The position numbers and the translations under genes were made by a program. From contig CAAGBT010000042.1 of NCBI GenBank assembly GCA_900768135.1, positions 1 to 42,386 of the forward strand: a stretch of 42,386 bases of DNA, in the 5' to 3' direction. The notes beneath the pieces are model-generated. The model searched no databases, had not been told where the DNA came from, and saw only the letters and a list, made by a program, of their open reading frames with translations. Of the stretch, positions 15,917 through 23,777 are shown piece after piece (position 1 is the stretch's first letter; each line of letters opens with the position of its first letter). The stretch comes from an uncultured Oscillospiraceae bacterium (GTDB lineage Bacteria > Bacillota > Clostridia > Oscillospirales > Oscillospiraceae).

Positions 15917-15945
15917 ATTATAGCAAACCGCCTGCACAAAAGCAA
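15917..15945 (-). promoter_or_regulatory. Promoter of the xdhC-yqeC-yqeB operon
   Basis: On the minus strand, TTGCTT (15945-15940) is followed after 17 bases by TATAAT (15922-15917) with an upstream TGC, making an extended -10. It is 36 bases from the chosen xdhC start. Confidence 0.75.
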
Positions 15946-15956
15946 GTCAATGCCGC

Positions 15957-15983
15957 AAAAAGGAGCGTCCTCCCGGACGCTCC
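15957..15983 (-). terminator. Intrinsic terminator of the Na/Pi cotransporter gene
   Basis: A perfect 9-bp stem (15962-15970 with 15975-15983) with a 4-base loop is followed on the minus strand by five T residues, starting 10 bases past the stop codon. Confidence 0.88.
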
Positions 15984-15992
15984 CCGCGTTTT

Positions 15993-17798
15993 TTATTTGC
16001 CGCGCTCAATGCGCGCAAGCTCACCGAAATACTTGTCGTGCGTTTCCTGGTACGCGCGGTTAAAGCCCGGATCCTTGCCCTGGTGCAGTTCGTGGATATA
16101 GTCGTGGTGGCTGTTCATGATGTGCCGGTCGAACATGGAAAGCGTGAAAACGCCCACGTTGGAGCACTGGTCAGCAATGCGCTCTACATTGACCAGAATA
16201 TCGAGGAACGTAAGCCCCGCATAAACGGTGCACTGCCCATCGCGCACGCGGCGGATGTGGTTGGAGCGCAGCGCGGCCACCAGATCGTCCACCACCTCCT
16301 CCACCGGCTCGATCTTCCGGGCGGCCTCGTAGTCCGTGGCGCCAAAGGCGCTGTAGGTGTAGTCAAGGATCTCGCCGAGCGCCTGCTTCAGCACGCGCAG
16401 CTCCTGATGCGCAACGGAGGAAAGGCTTGCGCTGCGGTCGATGAATTCCTGCGCGTTCTCCGTCAGGTTCACCGCATGGTCGCCGATGCGCTCAAACTCG
16501 CCGAAGCACTGGATATAGTAATTGAGCAGGTCGTTGCCGTGTCCTGTGGGAACGTGGGGGGAAAGGCGGATCAGGTAGTTGTCCACATGGTCGGCCAGCT
16601 TGTCGATATGATCCTCGTTTTCGTTGATCACATTGATCGTATGCCGGTTGTACTCGTCAAGCACGTCCATCGCGCTCAGCACGCCCGCCCGGGCAAGGCG
16701 CGCCATCGTTGTGATCGCCTCTGCCGCGCCGGAAAGCGCAATGGCGGGCGAGGTAAAGAACTTTTCGTCCAGCAGAGAAAGCTCGTGATCGACATTCTCT
16801 CCAAGCTGCGCATCGTCCTTCACCAGCCGGCGGGAGAGCTTTTCAAACTGGCCGCACACCGGCAGCAGCGTCACCGCCGAGACAAGGCGGAATATGGTGT
16901 GAACGTTGGCGATACCGCCGGAAGTAAGCGCGCGGTCCCACAGCGGATCAAGCACGCCGAAGCCGTGCAGCACGAGCAGCGCAAGGATGACCAGAACAGA
17001 CCCGGCAATATTGAACAGGATGTGGATCACACCCGTTCGTTTGGCGTCCGCCTTCGAGCCGATGGAGCAGACGATGGCCGTGGTCACGCAATCGCCGATG
17101 TTGACGCCGATGATGATGGCGTAAGCGGAGGAAAACGTCAGCGCGCCGGTGGTGGAGATCGCCTGCAGGATACCGATGGTGGCGGACGAGCTTTGCAGCA
17201 GGAACGCAACGCCCGTGCCGAGCAGGAAACCCAGCACCGGCTGGTCGGAGAGCTGATAGAACATATTGGCAAAGGCTTCCGACTCGGAAAGCGGGCTGAC
17301 CGCCGCCGTCATGCTGAGAAGGCCTGTGAAGAGGATGCCGAAGCCCATGGCAATGCTGCCGATGGTATCGGACTTGCGGCTTTTTACCGCCATGAGAAAA
17401 ATGATGCCGACGATCGCCGCGAGGGGCGCGAGTGTAGAGGGCTTGAAAAAGTTGAGCAGCGAGGTCTCCGCGGCGTTCACATCGAGCAGACGGATGATCT
17501 GGCCTGTCACGGTCGTGCCGACGTTTGCGCCGAGAATGACGCCGATGGACTGGTGCAGCGACATCACGCCCGCGCCGACAAGACCGGATGTCAGCACGAT
17601 GGTTGCCGTGGAACTCTGGATGACCGCCGTTACGCCAAGACCCAGCAGAAATCCGACAAGCGGGTTGTTCGTCACCTTTTCCATTGCGCGCTTGAACGCA
17701 TCGGACGACCCTTTTTTCAGTCCGTCGCCCATCAGACGCATCCCATAAAGAAACAGCGCCAGACCGCCGAAAAGGGTAATGATATTGAAAACCGTCAT
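15993..17798 (-). CDS. Na+/phosphate cotransporter family protein with C-terminal PhoU-like domain
   Basis: This 601-residue protein starts at ATG 17798 (MTVFNIITLFGGLALFLYGM), with AGAGGT upstream; the frame is open further but runs through the promoter. The membrane half (about residues 1-310) holds two inverted Na/Pi repeats, each with the QSSxAT signature: VIQSSTATIVLTSG and LLQSSSATIGIL. The cytoplasmic half (about 340-560) is a helical PhoU-like domain. Members of this family take up phosphate with sodium, and the PhoU part may gate or regulate it. It is monocistronic, between its own promoter and terminator. Confidence 0.9.
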   Translation of the reverse strand: MTVFNIITLFGGLALFLYGMRLMGDGLKKGSSDAFKRAMEKVTNNPLVGFLLGLGVTAVIQSSTATIVLTSGLVGAGVMSLHQSIGVILGANVGTTVTGQIIRLLDVNAAETSLLNFFKPSTLAPLAAIVGIIFLMAVKSRKSDTIGSIAMGFGILFTGLLSMTAAVSPLSESEAFANMFYQLSDQPVLGFLLGTGVAFLLQSSSATIGILQAISTTGALTFSSAYAIIIGVNIGDCVTTAIVCSIGSKADAKRTGVIHILFNIAGSVLVILALLVLHGFGVLDPLWDRALTSGGIANVHTIFRLVSAVTLLPVCGQFEKLSRRLVKDDAQLGENVDHELSLLDEKFFTSPAIALSGAAEAITTMARLARAGVLSAMDVLDEYNRHTINVINENEDHIDKLADHVDNYLIRLSPHVPTGHGNDLLNYYIQCFGEFERIGDHAVNLTENAQEFIDRSASLSSVAHQELRVLKQALGEILDYTYSAFGATDYEAARKIEPVEEVVDDLVAALRSNHIRRVRDGQCTVYAGLTFLDILVNVERIADQCSNVGVFTLSMFDRHIMNSHHDYIHELHQGKDPGFNRAYQETHDKYFGELARIERGK

Positions 17799-17880
17799 AA
17801 CCGCAAGACCTCTATCTTTCGTTCTCTCTGCGCCGCCCGTGCGGCGCTTCGGGGCAAATGCCCAACTCTCACCAGATAGT

Positions 17881-17908
17881 ATTTTATCAGGCGCATCAAA
17901 ATTTGCAA
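17881..17908 (-). promoter_or_regulatory. Promoter of the Na/Pi cotransporter gene
   Basis: On the minus strand TTGCAA (17908-17903) and TAAAAT (17886-17881) are separated by 16 bases, about 80 bases upstream of the start codon. Confidence 0.6.
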
Positions 17909-17954
17909 TCCTTTTCCAAATCTTTCCCGAATTTTTGCACTTTTGATTTAACGC

Positions 17955-17982
17955 TTGCATTTCGCCGCGCCCGTGCTACAAT
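17955..17982 (+). promoter_or_regulatory. Promoter of murI
   Basis: TTGCAT (17955-17960), a 16-base spacer and TACAAT (17977-17982) preceded by TGC form an extended -10 promoter. It diverges from the Na/Pi promoter about 50 bases away. Confidence 0.7.
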
Positions 17983-18013
17983 AAGCGCAGAATACAAAAG
18001 GAGGCTTTCTACC

Positions 18014-18808
18014 ATGTTGAACGCAGGAAATCCCATCGGCGTGATGGACAGCGGCATCGGCGGGCTGACCGTCGTGCGCGAACTGCAGCGCATTCTCCCC
18101 GGCGAGGACATCATCTATTTCGGCGACAGCGCCAACTGCCCCTACGGAAACAAAACATCCGACCAGATCTTTGAGCTGAGCTGCCATATGCTCCGCTTTC
18201 TTGGCGATAACGGCGTAAAATGCACGGCAGTGGCGTGCAACACCATCTCCACGCTGGCGGATCGTCTGCGTCCCTGCTTCGATTACCGGATCATCAGCAT
18301 TGTGGAAGAGGCCGCCAAATATGTCATCCGCGAAAAGCTCCCCAGCGTTGGCCTGATCGCAACGGAGTTCACCGTCGCCTCGGGAAAATATGCGGAGCTG
18401 ATCCATCAGGGCGCGCCCGATTGCCGCGTTGTAGGCAAGGGTTCGCCGCTGCTCGCGGCGCTTGTTGACCGCGGCGACTTCAACCAGCACGACATCAACA
18501 CCGAGATCCGCACGCAGGTGGACAACATCCTTGCGCGCGAAAAGGTGGAAAACCTGATCCTCGGCTGCACGCATTACCCCATCGTGGAGGAAAACTTCCG
18601 CGAGTGCTATCCGGAAATGAAGCTCATCAACCCCGCGCTGGAGCAGGCGAACGCCGTAAAGGCCTACCTTGCCGGAGAGAATGCCCTGAACCCGCAGGCA
18701 AAGGGGACCTTTACCATCTGCACCAGCGGCGACCCGCAGGTATATGTCAACGTTGGCAAGCGGCTCGGTCTCTTTGAGGCAAGCGAGCTGAAGGTCGTTC
18801 ACATCTGA
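18014..18808 (+). CDS. murI: Glutamate racemase
   Basis: This 264-residue enzyme converts L- to D-glutamate for peptidoglycan. ATG 18014 follows AAAGGAGG. Motifs are IGVMDSGIGGLTV at the N-terminus (D12, S13), FGDSANCPYG, the first catalytic cysteine C75 in VACNTIS and the second, C185, in GCTHYP. Length is normal for the family. It is transcribed alone from its own promoter to a strong terminator. Confidence 0.95.
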   Translation: MLNAGNPIGVMDSGIGGLTVVRELQRILPGEDIIYFGDSANCPYGNKTSDQIFELSCHMLRFLGDNGVKCTAVACNTISTLADRLRPCFDYRIISIVEEAAKYVIREKLPSVGLIATEFTVASGKYAELIHQGAPDCRVVGKGSPLLAALVDRGDFNQHDINTEIRTQVDNILAREKVENLILGCTHYPIVEENFRECYPEMKLINPALEQANAVKAYLAGENALNPQAKGTFTICTSGDPQVYVNVGKRLGLFEASELKVVHI

Positions 18809-18820
18809 ACAGAATCAGAT

Positions 18821-18861
18821 AAAGCGGAAGGGATTTTCCCTTCCGCTTTATTGTATTTTTT
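18821..18861 (+). terminator. Intrinsic terminator of murI
   Basis: A perfect 13-bp stem (18821-18833 with 18837-18849) with TTT loop is followed by ATTGTA and six T residues. Confidence 0.9.
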
Positions 18862-18898
18862 GCGCGCCGCACGCATAATATGGCGCGAGGTGATCGCT

Positions 18899-19231
18899 TT
18901 GGCTCCTTCTTATCCTGCGCCGTCCTTCGAGGCGGCGCTCACGCGCGCCTTCGGCCCGCGCGCGGAATTCCGCAGCGTACTGCTGCACGCGCTGCGGCGC
19001 GGCGCAGGCGGCCGTGTAGCGCTCCTTCTGATGCCGGACGGCGCGCTCTGGCTTGCGGGCAGGCAGAATGACGCCGGTACATCCGGCGCCGCCCTGCTGG
19101 ATATCGCTGCGCCGCGCGCACCGGCAGACGAAACGCTGCTCGCTCTGTGCGCGGACGTGATCGACTGGCGTGGGGCGGAGCGGCGCTATAATGCGCTGCT
19201 CGCCCGCCGCGGGCATTGGTCCGTACCCTGA
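18899..19231 (+). CDS. Hypothetical small protein
   Basis: An open frame between the murI terminator and the next terminator gives about 110 residues if it starts at TTG 18899, which has AGGTGAT six bases upstream; GTG 18890 is the alternative. The product reads as a real protein: SYPAPSFEAALTRAFGPRAE, a hydrophobic strand-like VALLLMPDGALWLAG, and a helical C-terminus with YNALLARRGHW. No known motif, signal peptide or membrane helix is seen. A CATAAT at 18873-18878 may be the -10 box. Coding is supported by position and composition only. Confidence 0.5.
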   Translation: MAPSYPAPSFEAALTRAFGPRAEFRSVLLHALRRGAGGRVALLLMPDGALWLAGRQNDAGTSGAALLDIAAPRAPADETLLALCADVIDWRGAERRYNALLARRGHWSVP

Positions 19232-19241
19232 GCGTCTATGA

Positions 19242-19269
19242 GAAAAGCGCCGCTTTTGCGGCGCTTTTC
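19242..19269. terminator. Bidirectional terminator
   Basis: GAAAAGCGCCGC (19242-19253) and GCGGCGCTTTTC (19258-19269) form a perfect 12-bp stem with a TTTT loop between two converging genes, 10 bases past the plus-strand stop and 21 past the minus-strand stop. Confidence 0.85.
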
Positions 19270-19290
19270 CTGCATCGTAAATGGTTGGCC

Positions 19291-20178
19291 TCAGTCGGTC
19301 ACAATGATCAGAACTTTGAATGTTCCCGCTCCCATGTCGTTGCTGAATGTAACGACGGTAACGCCCGCCCTCTGCGGCACAATGGTAATGCCGACCGAGG
19401 AACTCCAGGAGTCTTCATCAAAGGAAATGCTCGCCGCATCGCTGGAACACTCCCACGAGACCGTTCCGCTCCCCGACCATTCCGTTGTGAGCGTCAGCTT
19501 CCGGTTCTTTTCGCCCGTTCCGACCACCGCAACGCCCTTGTCGGTCTTGAAAATATCGGATCCGTAGCCGAGGCCTCCAGCCTTCAGCTCGCTGCATACC
19601 GCGTCAAAATTGTCCGCCTTTGCCTGAAGCGAGGAGATGGTGCTGCTCTGCGAGGAGATTAGCTCTTCCTTTCTCATGACGCTCTCCTGCAGCTCTGCCA
19701 CATCCGCTTCAAGCGCGCTGATCTCCTCCTGCTGAGAGGAAATGGTACCGCTGTGGCTGCTGCCCTGCATATAAAGCCAAACGTTTGCCGCAAGGGAGAT
19801 CACGAGCAGCACCGCGCACACAATGAGCGGGATTCGCGCCGCCGCGCTGGACGGCTGCCTGCGCGCCGCTGCCGGAGACGGCGCCTGCGCTCCGCCGTTC
19901 TCTGCCGGAACGCCGGCAGGCGGCGCATCGGACTCGCCCGTGGGCGTATTTTCCCGGACTTCATCCGGTTTCTCTTCTCCGGCCGGCTTCGGCTCCTCCG
20001 GCGTGGGCGTCTCCGGCTCTTTCCAAACCGGCTCCTCCGGCACGGGAATCTCCCGAACAGGTTCTTCCGCGTGCGTCTCCTTTTCAGGCGCTTCGCTGAC
20101 CGGCGTCAGCCGGACGCCGCAGTACCGGCAAAACCTGCAGCCTTCGGGAAGCAGACCGCCGCAATTTGCGCATTTCAT
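19291..20178 (-). CDS. Zinc-ribbon, single-pass membrane protein with coiled coil and C-terminal beta domain
   Basis: This 295-residue protein starts at ATG 20178 behind AGAGGAGAG. A zinc ribbon (C3-x2-C6 and C17-x2-C20) opens it, followed by a Pro/Glu-rich linker (about 25-110), one membrane helix (116-138, IPLIVCAVLLVISLAANVWLY) and a coiled coil (about 144-190). A Ser/Thr-rich beta domain (205-295, ending GTFKVLIIVTD) looks like a bacterial Ig-like fold. The cytoplasmic ribbon and extracellular beta domain orientation is inferred. Function is unknown; a surface or envelope sensor is possible. It is monocistronic. Confidence 0.75.
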   Translation of the reverse strand: MKCANCGGLLPEGCRFCRYCGVRLTPVSEAPEKETHAEEPVREIPVPEEPVWKEPETPTPEEPKPAGEEKPDEVRENTPTGESDAPPAGVPAENGGAQAPSPAAARRQPSSAAARIPLIVCAVLLVISLAANVWLYMQGSSHSGTISSQQEEISALEADVAELQESVMRKEELISSQSSTISSLQAKADNFDAVCSELKAGGLGYGSDIFKTDKGVAVVGTGEKNRKLTLTTEWSGSGTVSWECSSDAASISFDEDSWSSSVGITIVPQRAGVTVVTFSNDMGAGTFKVLIIVTD

Positions 20179-20266
20179 GCTTTCTCTCTCCTCTTTTCTG
20201 GTACGGCGGAACATCGCCGCACACCGGCGTTTCCATCCGGACAGGCAGCGTTCCGTGTTCTTTTTT

Positions 20267-20294
20267 ATTATACCGCCGGACCTTCACCTGTCAA
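20267..20294 (-). promoter_or_regulatory. Promoter of the zinc-ribbon protein gene
   Basis: On the minus strand a perfect TTGACA (20294-20289) and a perfect TATAAT (20272-20267) are separated by 16 bases. The promoter lies just past the end of the aro operon. No strong terminator separates them, so some aro read-through into this gene is possible. Confidence 0.8.
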
Positions 20295-20336
20295 GTCGGT
20301 TGGCAAAAACTGCTGCCATGCCGAATGCGCAGAGCT

Positions 20337-21557
20337 TTACAGCAGCGCAGCCGCGATCTGGCGCACAGTGTCCTCCAGCGCGCCGTTGTTGTCGATCACA
20401 CGGTCGGCAAAGCGCGCATAGCGGGCTTTGCGCTGCCCGTACAGCGCGGCAAGATCTCCCGCGGAAAGAGGTCTCCCCTCGCGCGGCAGATGCGCCGGAT
20501 CGCGCTCCAACCAGAAAATAATGCCGTTCTGGTGCAGCGCATCGTAATTCTCTTCCCGCAGCACACAGCCGCCGCCGGTGGCGATGACCGCGCCCGAGCG
20601 CTTGCCGAGGTCGGCCAGCACTTCGCTCTCCAAAAGACGGAACGCCGCCTCGCCCTGTGTTTCGATCATGCGTGCGCAGCTCATACCGGCGCGCCGCTCG
20701 ATCTCCGCATCACTGTCGAGCATCACGCGCCCCAGCCGCTCTGCAAGGCGCGCGGCGGCGGCGCTCTTGCCGCAGCCCGGCATCCCGATAAGCACAACAT
20801 TCTGCATCCGCGCGCTGAGCGCCCGCCAGACGCGCTCGGTCTCTCTCTCATCGATGCAGCGGTTTTCAAACAGCTCCGCCGTGCGCTTCGCCTGCGCCGC
20901 CAGCATATAAAGTCCGCTCATGCAGGGGATGCCGCGCTTCTCTGCCTGCAGCACAAGCGCTGTGCGCGCAGGGTTGTAAACGATATCCAGCACGCCCGTA
21001 AGAGCCGGAAACCGCGCCAGATCGACCGGCGATACGCCGTTTGCCGGAAACATCCCGACCGGCGTGGTGTTCACAATGATCTGCGCGTCCGCGCGGCGGT
21101 CCAGATTGCCATAGTTATCCGGTCCGCTGCGGGAGATCACCGTCACGTCTGCCGCGCCCAGATCGTGCAGCGCGGCGCAGACCGTAGCCGATGCGCCGCC
21201 GCTGCCCAGCACGAGCGCTTTTTTTCCTTCCACGACAATGCCGCTTGCCTTCACCATGCCGGCAAAGCCGTAATAATCGGCATTATCGCCATAAAGCGAG
21301 CCGTCCTCCCGGCGCAGCAGCACGTTTACGCTGCCAAGACGCGCGGCCACAGGGGAAAGCTCCGCGCAATAGGGAATGACCGCCTTTTTATAGGGAATGG
21401 TGACGTTCAGGCCGTCAAAGCGCCCGCTTTGCAGAAACTCGCCCAGCTTTTCCGGCGCGACCTCGTAAAGCTCATACGCATAGTCAGCAAGCTCGGCATG
21501 AATGGCCGGCGAATAGCTGTGGCCCAGGTGTTCGCCAAGAAGTCCGCAGTGCTTCAT
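20337..21557 (-). CDS. aroEK: Bifunctional shikimate dehydrogenase / shikimate kinase (AroE-AroK fusion)
   Basis: This 406-residue fusion carries out two successive steps of the shikimate pathway. Residues 1-245 are AroE: HSYSPAIH (13-20), catalytic lysine in NVTIPYKK (K57), D94 in GDNADYYG, and the NADP loop GSGGAS (118-123). Residues 251-406 are AroK, starting at an internal methionine: Walker A GMPGCGKS (258-265), LDSD (280-283), GGG (328-330) and REGRPL. No stop or frameshift separates them. The start follows the pheA stop with no gap, with GAGGT as ribosome binding site inside pheA. It is the last gene of the aro operon. Confidence 0.92.
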   Translation of the reverse strand: MKHCGLLGEHLGHSYSPAIHAELADYAYELYEVAPEKLGEFLQSGRFDGLNVTIPYKKAVIPYCAELSPVAARLGSVNVLLRREDGSLYGDNADYYGFAGMVKASGIVVEGKKALVLGSGGASATVCAALHDLGAADVTVISRSGPDNYGNLDRRADAQIIVNTTPVGMFPANGVSPVDLARFPALTGVLDIVYNPARTALVLQAEKRGIPCMSGLYMLAAQAKRTAELFENRCIDERETERVWRALSARMQNVVLIGMPGCGKSAAAARLAERLGRVMLDSDAEIERRAGMSCARMIETQGEAAFRLLESEVLADLGKRSGAVIATGGGCVLREENYDALHQNGIIFWLERDPAHLPREGRPLSAGDLAALYGQRKARYARFADRVIDNNGALEDTVRQIAAALL

Positions 21558-22700
21558 TCAAACCACCTCGCTGTAGGAGCCGAGGTAGGTGAACTCCTCG
21601 CACAGCTCCGGCAGCTCGCCCATGAGCTGAATGAACTGCGGAGAGTAGACCGATGTTTCCAGATCGAAATAGAACATGAATTCAAAATTCCGGTCCGGCA
21701 GCGGGCGGCTCTCCAGCTTGTTGAGGTTGATGCCAAGGGCATAGAAGCGCGAAAGCACCTTGTAAAGAGAACCCGGCCGGTGCGGCAGCACCATCATCAG
21801 GCTCGTGCGGTCCGCGCCGGGATAGATCTCAAGATTTCTGGAAATGCAGATAAAGCGGGTAAAGTTGCTGCCCTGATCCTGCACGGATGAGGCCAGGCAG
21901 GAAAGCCCGTAAAGCGCCATACACGCGCGCGAGGAGAGCGCCGCCGCATCCTTTCTGCCGGACTCGGCGACCAGCTTGGCAGCCGCTGCGGTATTCTCGC
22001 AGCGGATGACCTTTACATTCGGAAGGCCCTGCAAAAAGGCGGCGCACTGGCTGATCGCCTGCTCGTGGGAGTAGATCTCGCGGATATCCGCCAGCCTCGC
22101 GCCGGGATTGGCAAGCAGGTTATGGTCAACCTTCACGCGCACCGAGCGCACGATGCGGAAGTTGTGCTGCATCATCAGGTCGTAGACTGCGTTCACGCTG
22201 CCCGCCGTGCTGTTTTCCAGCGGCAGCACACCGTAGCGGCACAGGCCCTTTTCGATCGCGGCAAACACCGCTTCAAATGTGCTGAAGTAAAACGTATTTG
22301 GCCGCCTGAACAGGCGCTCGCACGCCTGCGCGGAGTACGCGCCCTCCACGCCCTGACAGGCTACGGCGGCGTCCTCCGGAAAAAGCGGCGGCGTTTCCCG
22401 GAGGGCTGCGGCGATCTTTTTCGGCAGCTCGCCGCCTGCGCCCAAAAGCCTTCCCTGGCGGCTGCGGCTCAGCTCAAAAATCAGCGAATAGAGCGAAGCG
22501 GAGTATTCACGCAGTCCATCCGGCGTTTTTTCCGTGATCTCGCGCAGCTTTTCCCGTTCGCGGCGCGCGTCAAGCACGCGCAGGCCGTGTTCCTTCTTGT
22601 AGGCGGCGATCTCTTCCGCCGTTTCCATACGCCGGACGAACAACGCGAGCAGCTGCTCGTCGATGCCGTCGATCTCTCTGCGATAATCGTTCAGATCCAT
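21558..22700 (-). CDS. pheA: Bifunctional chorismate mutase / prephenate dehydratase (P-protein)
   Basis: This 380-residue enzyme turns chorismate into prephenate and then phenylpyruvate, the phenylalanine branch. A helical chorismate mutase domain covers about residues 1-90 (YRREIDGIDEQLLALFVRRM). The prephenate dehydratase domain at about 108-285 has GVEGAYSAQA, VLPLENSTAGSV and the TRF motif in NFTRFICIS. An ACT domain at about 295-375 has HRPGSLYKVL and ESRP, the sites for phenylalanine feedback. It follows aroC by six bases, with GAGGTAA as ribosome binding site. Confidence 0.95.
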   Translation of the reverse strand: MDLNDYRREIDGIDEQLLALFVRRMETAEEIAAYKKEHGLRVLDARREREKLREITEKTPDGLREYSASLYSLIFELSRSRQGRLLGAGGELPKKIAAALRETPPLFPEDAAVACQGVEGAYSAQACERLFRRPNTFYFSTFEAVFAAIEKGLCRYGVLPLENSTAGSVNAVYDLMMQHNFRIVRSVRVKVDHNLLANPGARLADIREIYSHEQAISQCAAFLQGLPNVKVIRCENTAAAAKLVAESGRKDAAALSSRACMALYGLSCLASSVQDQGSNFTRFICISRNLEIYPGADRTSLMMVLPHRPGSLYKVLSRFYALGINLNKLESRPLPDRNFEFMFYFDLETSVYSPQFIQLMGELPELCEEFTYLGSYSEVV

Positions 22701-22706
22701 GTTGCT

Positions 22707-23777
22707 TTACCTCAGTTCCTTTCTGCGCCCAAGCAGCGCATCGTAAACCGCAACGGCGGCGGCAGCCTCCACGCAGGGAACTGCGCGCGGCACGATACAC
22801 GGATCGTGCCGGCCCATGATATGGAGCTTCTCCGGCTTCATCGTCCGCAAGTCAACGCTCTGCTGCTCGCGCGCGATGGACGGCGTGGGCTTGAACGCCG
22901 CACGGAACACGATGGGCATTCCGGTGGTAATGCCGCCGAGGATCCCGCCGCAGCGGTTCGTCTCCGTGACGATCCTGCCGTCTTTCACGGTAAACGGATC
23001 GTTATTCTCGCTGCCGCGCAGCGCGGCGGCGGCAAAGCCTGCGCCGAACTCTACGCCCTTGACGGCGGGAATGCCGAAAAGCGCGGCGGCAATGCGGTTT
23101 TCCATGCCGCCGAACATTGGATCGCCAAGGCCCGCCGGCGCGCCAAAAATTGCGCATTCGATGACGCCGCCAACGCTGTCGCCCGCTTCCTTTGCCCGTG
23201 CGATGGCCGCACACATCTCCGCGCCGCGCGCATCGCTGACGACGGGGAACTCTTTATCCGCAGTTGAGCCTGTCAGCTCACCTTCGTCAGAAATGCCCCC
23301 GATGGAGGCGATGCGGCTTACAAGCGTGATGTCCTCGCGTGCTAAAATCTGTAAGCAGATGCCGCCCGCGATGCACAGCGGCGCGGTCAGGCGGCCGGAA
23401 AAATGCCCGCCGCCCGCGCGGTCCTGATATCCGCCGTATTTGACCTCAGCGGTATAGTCCGCGTGGCCGGGGCGCGGCGTATCCGCCAGTGCGGCATAGT
23501 CCTGCGGACGGGTATTGGCGTTGCGGATGATCGCCGTGAGCGGCGCGCCGCAGGTATAGCCGTTCACGAGGCCGGAGAGAATTTCCGGCGCATCGGCCTC
23601 CTTCCGCGGCGTAGACCAGGCATTCTGGCCCGGCGCACGGCGGGAAAGAAAGCGCCGAAGCTCGTCCATGTCAACTTTCTCGCCCGCGGGGATGCCCTCG
23701 ACCGTCACGCCGATGGCGGGCGAATGGGACTGGCCAAAGATCGTCAAACGGATGTTTTCGCCATAAGTACTGCTCAT
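22707..23777 (-). CDS. aroC: Chorismate synthase
   Basis: This 356-residue FMN-dependent enzyme makes chorismate from EPSP. It starts MSSTYGENIRLTIFGQSHSPAIG, with the family signatures GQSHSPA, PRPGHADYT, RAGGGHFSGRLT and GRHDPCIVPRAVP. It overlaps the end of aroA by four bases (ATGA), which indicates coupled translation. Confidence 0.95.
   Translation of the reverse strand: MSSTYGENIRLTIFGQSHSPAIGVTVEGIPAGEKVDMDELRRFLSRRAPGQNAWSTPRKEADAPEILSGLVNGYTCGAPLTAIIRNANTRPQDYAALADTPRPGHADYTAEVKYGGYQDRAGGGHFSGRLTAPLCIAGGICLQILAREDITLVSRIASIGGISDEGELTGSTADKEFPVVSDARGAEMCAAIARAKEAGDSVGGVIECAIFGAPAGLGDPMFGGMENRIAAALFGIPAVKGVEFGAGFAAAALRGSENNDPFTVKDGRIVTETNRCGGILGGITTGMPIVFRAAFKPTPSIAREQQSVDLRTMKPEKLHIMGRHDPCIVPRAVPCVEAAAAVAVYDALLGRRKELR

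Noticed and set aside
16038..17879. Long plus-strand frame over the Na/Pi cotransporter
   Set aside because: Antisense shadow; the minus-strand frame carries the QSSxAT repeats, its own promoter and terminator.
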